Below are positions 57,308 to 64,000 of a stretch of DNA of 64,000 bases, piece by piece. Under the pieces are notes generated by a model, which worked only from the letters and a program-made list of their open reading frames with translations, made no database searches and was not told the origin of the DNA. Made by a program: the position numbers and the translations under genes. The stretch lies in contig CAWKMN010000003.1 of the NCBI GenBank assembly GCA_963850765.1, positions 1-64,000 on the forward strand, written 5' to 3'. Each line of letters begins with the position of its first letter. Position 1 is the stretch's first letter. The stretch is from CAWKMN01 sp963850765 (GTDB lineage: Bacteria; Chloroflexota; Anaerolineae; Aggregatilineales; Aggregatilineaceae).

Positions 57308-60119
57308 ATGCGCGGCGAGTTCGTCGCCCTGGATCTGGAAACCACGGGTCTGAATCAGTACGAGGATGAAATTATCGAGATCGGAGCGGCGCGGTTCCGT
57401 GATGGCGAGCTGCTCGATACCTACGGCACGCTGATCAATCCGGGGCGCAACGTGCCGGAGCGCGTCACGGCGATCACCGGGATTCACACGGACGATGTGA
57501 TCGAAGCCCCCACCATTCGCGAGGTGCTGCCCCAACTGCGGCGCTTCGTCGGTGATCGGCCCGATTGTCGGCCACCGCATCGATTTTGACCTGGGTTTCC
57601 TGGCCCGCTTCGACATCGGGACCACAAACGTCTCGCTCGATACGTATGATCTGGCGTCCGTCATGCTGCCGACCGCGCCGCGTTACAACCTGAACAGCCT
57701 GACCGCGCAGTTTGGCCTGGAACTCGAAAACGCCCACCGCGCGCTGGACGATGCGATTGCGTCCGGGCGGCTGTATTGGGCGCTGTGGAAGCAGATCGTA
57801 GATCTGCCACTGAGCACGCTGCGCGAGATAGTGGAAGCCTCGCGCACCCAGGAATGGACGCGCGAGAATCGTGTTTGAGGAGGCGCTGCGCGCTCGGAGC
57901 GTGACCGCGCTGAGCGAGGAATCCCCGGAGCGCGGCCGGCCGGCGATCGCAGCCGATGACCTGTTCCAGACCGACCGCCAGCCGTGGAAGCCGCTGCGCC
58001 CCAACGCGGACCGGCAGCTTCTCGACGTGGATCATCTGGCCGCGATCATCGAAGAGGGCGGGCGCATGGCCGAGCATTTCCCGGCGTATGAGCACCGCCC
58101 GCAGCAGGTGGATATGCTGCGCGCCGTCACCAGCGCGTTCAACGCCAACGAGCACCTGATGGTCGAAGCGCCGACGGGGGTTGGCAAGAGCCTCGCGTAT
58201 CTGATCCCGGCGATCTATTGGGCGACGCTTAACAACGAGCGCGTGGTGATCAGCACCGCGACGATCAACTTGCAGGATCAGCTCGTCAACAAAGACCTGC
58301 CGATCCTGCGCGAGACGCTGGGGCTGCCGTTCCAGGCGGCGGTGCTCAAGGGCCGCAGCAACTATCTGTGCCCGCGCCGGCTCGCCACGCTGCGCCGCCG
58401 GGGACCGACCTCGGTGGGCGAACTGCGCGTGCTGGCGAAGATCCTGGTGTGGCTGCTGGAATCGGACAGCGGCGACAAGGGCGAGATCACGCTGCGCGGG
58501 TTTGACGAAAATGCCGTCTGGTCGCGCCTGAGCGCCGAGGACGAAGGCTGTACGCTCGAACGCTGCGACAGCCAGATGCATGGCGCGTGCCCTTTCTATA
58601 AGGCCCGGCGTCAGGCGGAAGCGGCGCATGTCGTGGTGGTCAATCACGCGCTGCTGCTGGCCGACGTGCAGATCGGCAGCCGCGCGCTGCCCGAATACCG
58701 CTATCTGGTGATCGATGAAGCGCACCACCTCGAAGAAGCGACAACGAACGGCCTGTCCTTCCAGATCAACCAGTCCGCGCTTCAGCGCCGCCTGGACGAT
58801 CTCGGCACGCCCCGCAGCGGGATGCTGGGTGACGTGATCCGTGGGACGCGGGGCAGTGTGCCCGGCAAGTATTTCCAGCAGATCGAAGAATACGTGCAGA
58901 CGGTGAGCGACGCGCTGCAAGCGATGAGCCAGCATGTCGAACGGTATTTTGGGGCGATCTATCGCTACCTGGATGTGACCGGTGCGCTGCGCACCGGCGA
59001 ATATGCCAATCAGGTACGCCTCACCCCGCAGGCCCGCCAACAGGGCGATTGGGCGCAGATCGAGCAGGCATGGGAGGTGCTCAGCCAGTTCACGCTGGCG
59101 ATTTCAAGCGCGATGTCGCGGCTGGCGCGCGGTCTGGCCGGGCTGGAGCAGTTCGACGTGCTGAACTACACCGATCTGCTGTCCAGCGTGCAGGCGGCGG
59201 CGCGCCATCTGGAGGAGATCCACCAGCAGCTCGGATCCTTCTCGATCAACCCGCGCGACAACATGATTTACTGGGCGCAGGTCGAGCAGGACGGCACGCG
59301 CATTTCAATCCACGCCGCGCCGCTGCACGTGGGGCCGCTGCTCGAAGAACACCTGTGGGGCATCAAGGATCCGTGGTCCTGACCAGCGCCACACTGCGCA
59401 CGGGCGGCATCGTTCGAATACGTGCGCGACCGGCTGAATACTCAGGACGTGGTCGAAAAGGTGGTCGGGCTCGCCGTTTGATTACGAGAGCAGCACGCTG
59501 GTGTATGTCCCGACCGATATGCCCGATCCGAGCCGCCGCGACGATTACCAGCGCGCCATCGAGCGCGGTCTGATCGAACTCGCCGCCGCGACCCAGGGCC
59601 GCATGCTCGGCGCTGTTCACCAGCTATGCGCAGCTCCGCCAGACGGCGCAGACGATCACGCCCCGGCTGGCGCTCGGCAATATCACCGTGTTCGATCAGA
59701 GCGACGGCACCAGCCGCCAGGCGCTGCTGGAGGGATTCGTGAAGGCGGAACGCGCCGTGCTGCTCGGCACGCGCTCGTTCTGGGAAGGCGTGGACATCCC
59801 CGGCGCGGATCTGAGCGTGGTGGTGATCGTGCGGCTGCCGTTCGCCGTGCCCAGCGATCCGATCTTCGCGGCGCGCTCGGAGCTTTACGAAAACAGCTTC
59901 ATGCAGTACGCCGTGCCGGATGCGGTGCTGCGCTTCCTGCAGGGCTTTGGGCGGCTGATCCGCACCAAGACGGATCGGGGCGTGGTGGTGGTGTTCGATA
60001 ACCGGGTGATCACCAAACGCTACGGGCAGGTCTTTCTGGACAGCCTGCCGGGCTGTTCCGTGCGGCGCGGCCCGATGCGCGATCTGCCACGCGCGGCGTC
60101 GGATTGGCTGGAGGCGTGA
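57308..60119 (+). CDS. DnaQ exonuclease-DinG helicase fusion, six frame changes
   Basis: 935 residues after five one-base removals and one addition (near 57559, 57867, 59369, 59409, 59467, 59607). N-terminal DEDDh exonuclease: VALDLETTGLNQ, VGHRIDFDLGFL, HRALDDAIASG. Then an XPD/DinG helicase: MVEAPTGVGKSLAYLIP (Walker A), cluster-type cysteines in NYLCPRRL and TLERCDSQMHGACPF, VIDEAHHLEE, VVLTSATL, GTRSFWEGVDIPG and FGRLIRTKTDRG. Same layout as Bacillus DinG, but there the Fe-S site is lost while here four cysteines are present. Acts on single-stranded or structured DNA. CGGAG before the ATG. Confidence 0.88.
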
Positions 60120-60151
60120 GCGCAAACAAACTCCGAAAATATGTCTATTTT

Positions 60152-60179
60152 TGTAGGGGCGTATCGCAATACGCCCCTA
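60152..60179. repeat. Palindrome GTAGGGGCGTATCGC...
   Basis: Near-perfect copy of the 28-bp palindrome after dinG. Confidence 0.8.
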
Positions 60180-60290
60180 TGCATTGTGTAATGGGAACTC
60201 CGCTGCCCGATCCGGCGTCTTGATCGATGACGGAGAACATACGCCGGCCAGCACGCGCTCGCGATGCTGACGGGCAGAGGAGCGTTCAAC

Positions 60291-61503
60291 ATGCGAACCC
60301 TGTTCATACTGGTAACACTGGCCGCTGCATTGGTGTTCGGCGTCGCGCCGGATGCAGATGCCGCGCCCGCCGCGCAGTCGGATTCGCCCACCGCTGAACC
60401 CTGCATCACGGGCGCACCGCCGGATGGCGCGCCGTGGGTTTTCGAGGCGGAGAGTGGATATGCCGAGTGTATTCGGGTCGAAGAAGTGACAGCGACCTTC
60501 TCGAATACGTATCCGGTGCAGATCACGCTCGGCGTCAGCGGGCAGCAGGAGGACGAGTTTGGCCCGCCGATCCACGTGGAGCAGTGGCGCGAAGGCGATA
60601 AACTGTTTGTAGCGATCTTCCGCCCCAACGTCCGCCCGTATCGTTCCGTGCCCGCGCCGTATGAGCAGGTGATCCCGCTGGATGGATCGTTCGAAGCCGG
60701 GACGTACACGATCCGCGTGAACAACACCGCCGTCGAGATCGCCGTGCCCGACGCGCCGCCGCCCGGCGAAGACGCGCGCCCGCCGTATGATGACGATCTG
60801 CCCCCCGCCCGGCCCGAACGCCGCTATGCGGTGATCGAAAGCGTGGATGTGGCGCTGGATTATGGCTACCCGGCGGGTGTGACGCTGCATATCACTGGCT
60901 ATCACCCGGACGGCTGCGCCCGGCCCCTGCAAATTGAGCAGTACCGCGAAGGCCGCCGCATCACCGTGGAGATCTACCGGCTGGCTGAGCCCGACATGGT
61001 GTGCCCGCTGATACTCACGCCGCTCGATGAGTATGTGCCGCTGGAAGGCGTGTTCGACCGTGGGCGGTATCAGGTCCGGGTCAACGACTATGTGACCGAA
61101 ATCTCGCTGCCGGATGTGCCGCCGCCCCCGCCGCCGCTTTATCGCAGCTACGCCGTGGTGGAATATGTCGAGGTGCTGTTGAGCGAGAACTTCAGCTACC
61201 CGCCGCGCTTGACGCTGCATGTCGTGGGTTATCATTCGAGCCGGCTGCCAGGGGCCGCTGCATATCGAGCAGACACGCCAGGGCGATCGCGTCACCGTGG
61301 AGATCTACACGCTCGTCAACCCCGCCATCATGTGTCCTGAGATGCTGATCCGGCTCGACGAGTATATACCGCTGCAAGGCGGGTTTGAATACGGGACCTA
61401 TATCATCCAGGTGAACGATTACACCTTCCGGTATTCGCTCCCGCCGGTGTATGACGAGCCGCTGCCGCCCGTGCCGTATCCGGCTGATGAGCAGCCCGAA
61501 TGA
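60291..61503 (+). CDS. Secreted protein with three internal repeats, one frame change
   Basis: 403 residues after removal of one base near 61243. Signal peptide 1-24; AGAGGAG before the ATG at 60291. Three repeats of about 110 residues share the order YPxxxTLxVxG, a Cys, IEQxREGxxxxVEIY, a Cys, LDEYxPLxGxFxxGxYxIxVN, VxEIxLPD, joined by Pro-rich linkers (PPPGEDARPP, PPPPPPLY). Each repeat looks like an Ig-like beta domain with one disulfide in repeats 2 and 3. Function unknown. Confidence 0.75.
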
Positions 61504-61506
61504 CCT

Positions 61507-61658
61507 GTAGGGGCGTATCGCGATACGCCCCTGAGAATCCGTTCCGAAGCAGATAACGCCCCTCACCCGTCGAGCAGCTGCGCCTCTCCCCAGCCAAGCC
61601 AGGGAGAGGGTAAGGCGCGCCTTGCGCTAATCGCTAACTGCTAACCGCTAACAGCTGA
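61507..61658. repeat. Palindrome, weak hairpin element and GCTAACTGC heptads
   Basis: 26-bp palindrome starting GTAGGGGCGTATCGCG (61507-61532), CCTCTCCCCAGCC...GGGAGAGGG hairpin (61580-61612), then CTAATCGCTAACTGCTAACC heptads (61626-61658) that contain the 3' end of the GH1 gene. Confidence 0.6.
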
Positions 61659-62899
61659 TTCGCGCGCGCCACGTTGCCGAGCCACGTCGCGCTCGGCTTG
61701 ACGGTGCGCGTCTGCGTCGTCGCGATCCACGGCGATCAGGCCGAAGGTGGGCCCGTAGCCGATCGTCCACTCGAAATTATCGAACACCGACCAGTAGCAG
61801 TAGCCCTCTCACATCGATGCCGTCCTGCAGGCAGCGATGCACGCTGAGCAGCGCCCGGCGGATGTACTCGATCCGGCGGGTGTCGTCGGTCGTCGCCGAG
61901 GCCGTTTTCGGTCACGATGACGGGCTTGTCCGGTGTAACCGGCCGCGTAGCGAATGGTGGCTTCCAGCGCTTCCGGCCAGAACTCATAGCCCATCATGGT
62001 GACTTCGACGCCTTCCTCGGGCGGCAGGGGGCCATCCGCGCCGTAGCGGGTGCGGCTGTAGGTCTGCACGCCGACAAAATCATCCGCGCGCGCCACATCC
62101 AGGAACACGTCATCAACCTCGCGCCGGACGCGATCGCGCCGGGCTTCGCCGCCCGGCACGGCCTGATGCTCGACCAGCGCCAGCGTCAGCCCGACCGGGA
62201 AATCGCCCGGCCCGGCTTTGATCGCCTCGAACGGCCAGCGCGGTGGGCCTTCAGGAAGGTATCGCGCGCCGGCTTTTGCTGGCAGTGCGGGAACGCCGCG
62301 AACGGTCGCGCTGCCGACCGCCTTGGCCGCGGCGCGCGCGATAGGGAGCACTTCGCCAGCACATCATCCGGCGGCATGTGGCCCATGTGCTGAATCAGCA
62401 GGCCGACGTTCGGCTCGTTCATCGTGCAGGCCGCGCCGATCAGATCGCCCAGGTGCGCGGTGGCGCTTTCTCGCAGTAGCGCGCGAACAGCTCGCGCGTT
62501 GTCCAGGACCTCCCAGCCGCCTTTCGCCGCGAACCAGCGCGGCGACGTGAAGTGGTGGTAGGTGACGATCGGGCGTCAGGTGATGCTCGTGGCAGGCGGC
62601 CAGCATCCGCCGGTAATGGTCGAGCGCGGCGATCGAGAATTCGCCCTCTTCCGGCTCGATACGCGCCCACTCGATCGAAAAGCGATAGGTGTTGAAGCCG
62701 AGCGCGGCGATCAGGGCGATGTCCTGCGGGTAGCGGTGATAATGATCGCACGCGTCGCCGGAAGGATTCGACAAACGGCGATGCCGGGCACGTGTTCCAG
62801 CACCCACGAATCGCTGTTGACGTTGCCCCCCTCGATCTGGTGCGCGGCCCCGGCGGTTCCCCACCAGAATCCAGATGGAAATGAAAGCTGTTCGGGCAT
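61634..62899 (-). CDS. GH1 beta-glycosidase, about ten frame changes
   Basis: About 419 residues when reassembled. Pieces in order: MPEQLSFPSGFWWGTAGAAH, SGDACDHYHRYPQDIALIAA, FNTYRFSIEWARIEPEEG, TYHHFTSPRWFAAKGGWE, TMNEPNVG (acid/base Glu), FVGVQTYSRTRYG, KPVIVTENGL (nucleophile Glu), RRIEYIRRALLSVHRCLQDG, YCYWSVFDNFEWTIGYGPTF, then TVKPSATWLGN. All catalytic parts are kept. The last residues (NQLLAVSS) and the stop are read from a TTAGC heptad repeat. Probably cytoplasmic, hydrolysing beta-glucosides or galactosides. Highest density of breaks in the window. Confidence 0.78.
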
Positions 62900-62995
62900 G
62901 GGAAATCTCTTTCTGTAACGGCGAGTATAAAAAGCCGGACAGCCGCCATTGTACCCGGTTGGCTGGTGGAGGGCGAGGGGGGAAGAGAGGGTTGA

Positions 62996-63122
62996 ACCGC
63001 AGAGACGCAGAGATTGCGGAGCAACCGAAAAGGTAAGAGAGAGACTCTGCGAGGGCTGGTCAGCCCCTTCATGCCCCTCTCTATCATCAGGCAACTCGGC
63101 GTCCTCCGCGCCTCTGCGGTTC
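62996..63122. repeat. 127-bp element with AACCGCAGAG ends
   Basis: Left end AACCGCAGAGACGCAGAG (62996-63013), right end its near-exact inverse (63104-63122). The centre has no coding sense. Related ACAGAG-rich words occur at 21521-21550 and 53775-53800. Confidence 0.6.
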
Positions 63123-63133
63123 GATATTTCGTT

Positions 63134-63847
63134 TTAGGCGTAAAGGGCCTGATAGGCCGGGCTGCTGCGGATGCCGTTAAAATCCGGGTCCTGCTTGGAC
63201 CACTCGATCAGGCCGGGATTCAGGCGCAGGGCCTCGCCTAACTGCTCGATGGCGGTATCGTGCCGCCCTGCCAGCGCGTGATAACAGGCGAGGTTGTACA
63301 GGGTCACGCCGCGCCATTCCGGCGAGTTGTCCAGAGCCAACAACGGATCCGTGGTGCGCTCCTGTATCCCCTCGGCATAGGCATGATTGCCGTGTTCTTC
63401 GCTGAACTGGCCGAGATGGATCAGGACATGCGTAGCATCCCCGGCGATGCGCCGCCAGAGCGGTGCCCCGCGCAGCCATTCAAATCGCTGAGAATCGGTC
63501 AGATCGGCCTCGGACGTGGTCTGCACCAGGCGGGTCAGCCGGTCGTGGACCTCGTCCATCTTGCGCTGAATGGCATCCCACGACCAATCACGGTGCGCCT
63601 CGAAGATCTGCGCGTTTTCGTGGTCATCAGGACCGTAGGTCGGGATCGGCTCGCCGCGCGCGGCCGCCTCGTGCCGGTCGATGAGGCGCTCATTCCAGGT
63701 GGTGATATGCGCGACAAGGTCTTTGGCCGACCAGTCATCCGCCGCGCCGACCTGGGCGCGCTGCTCGCCGGTGAGGCTGGCGATGAAATCCTGGGTTTCC
63801 TGGTGGGTGCGATCCAGCAGATCGAGGAGGTTCTCTTTTTTGCCCAT
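63134..63847 (-). CDS. DinB-like (ClbS/DfsB) four-helix protein with TPR tail
   Basis: 237 residues from the ATG at 63847 (GGAGACTG before it). N-terminal four-helix bundle: ENLLDLLDRTHQETQDFIAS, DDWSAKDLVAHITTWNERLI, HVLIHLGQFSEEHGNHAY, with the His at the helix ends as in the DinB/ClbS fold. C-terminal TPR-like part (YNLACYHALAGRHDTAIEQL, EALRLNPGLIEW) of the kind that repeats in scaffold proteins. Enzymatic role unknown. Confidence 0.83.
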   Translation of the reverse strand: MGKKENLLDLLDRTHQETQDFIASLTGEQRAQVGAADDWSAKDLVAHITTWNERLIDRHEAAARGEPIPTYGPDDHENAQIFEAHRDWSWDAIQRKMDEVHDRLTRLVQTTSEADLTDSQRFEWLRGAPLWRRIAGDATHVLIHLGQFSEEHGNHAYAEGIQERTTDPLLALDNSPEWRGVTLYNLACYHALAGRHDTAIEQLGEALRLNPGLIEWSKQDPDFNGIRSSPAYQALYA

Positions 63848-63929
63848 GACAGTCTCCGTAAAATAGAACAATCAAGCAGACCAGTGCTTTGTCCGATTAT
63901 ACGGAGATCGGGCGCGGGGTGTGCAAACC

Positions 63930-64000
63930 AACCCCTCCCTAAATCCCTCCCCGCACGCGGAGAGGGACTCGACCGGAGAGCTATCACCCCTTCTCCGCTC
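63930..64000. repeat. Truncated ACCCCTCCCTAAATCC hairpin element
   Basis: Same sequence as the left half of the element at 30193-30288, running off the window end. Confidence 0.6.

Overview
The window is GC-rich, gene-dense bacterial DNA. The family mix suggests a member of the Chloroflexota, probably close to Anaerolineae: a suf operon of the SufU type with a Rieske ferredoxin, CpXC and DUF1385 proteins, ScyD-like and PPC secreted proteins, threonine/glutamate/alanine tails, FHA proteins, and several families of short palindromic repeats between genes. This placement is inference; there is no rRNA or tRNA gene to test it. No CRISPR array, complete insertion sequence or phage was seen.

Layout. 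0-2.2 kb: two tandem secreted paralogues and a B3/4-domain protein. 2.3-10.3 kb: a minus-strand operon sufC-sufB-sufD-sufS-sufU, then a ClpN-site-2-protease fusion and a Rieske ferredoxin, driven by a good promoter at 10.25 kb; a MIP18/SufT-like gene lies nearby. 11.9-14.5 kb: mutS. 14.6-20.1 kb: ROK protein, response regulator and histidine kinase, class III aminotransferase. 20.3-25.8 kb: ScyD-like protein, dienelactone hydrolase, GAF-PAS kinase, CpXC protein with a clear terminator. 25.9-29.0 kb: an FtsW/RodA protein translationally coupled to a transpeptidase homologue that has lost all its catalytic motifs. 29.2-34.9 kb: mtnP, a B-box membrane protein, a large CHAT protease-STAND ATPase-TPR protein, an SDR. 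35-39.4 kb: an RsiV-like protein, an acetyltransferase, two FHA proteins, and divergently a WXG100-like protein fused to a papain-like protease with a probable immunity gene. 39.6-51.2 kb: a TIM-barrel/golvesin/M23 fusion, a PPC protein, membrane glycosyltransferases (one split by two repeat elements), recJ. 51.3-57.1 kb: DUF1385 protein, TIR-FGE fusion, methyltransferase, tandem PstS-like protein. 57.3-63.9 kb: DnaQ-DinG helicase, a triple-repeat secreted protein, a GH1 glycosidase, a DinB-like protein.

Two features cut across everything. First, many genes are split by frame changes that are nearly all cured by removing one base; by my own count about 44 of about 49. This looks like insertion-type sequencing error more than pseudogene decay, so I give merged gene coordinates. 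Second, nearly every intergenic gap carries repeats: hairpin elements bounded by GCCTCACC...GGTGAGGC, smaller perfect palindromes sometimes nested exactly in the middle of the first kind, and heptad-phased degenerate inverted repeats. No gap without a gene exceeds 300 bases. The best candidates for new biology are the WXG100-like/papain-like toxin locus, the CHAT-STAND-TPR protein, the TIR-FGE protein and the nested repeat elements that have entered a coding sequence.
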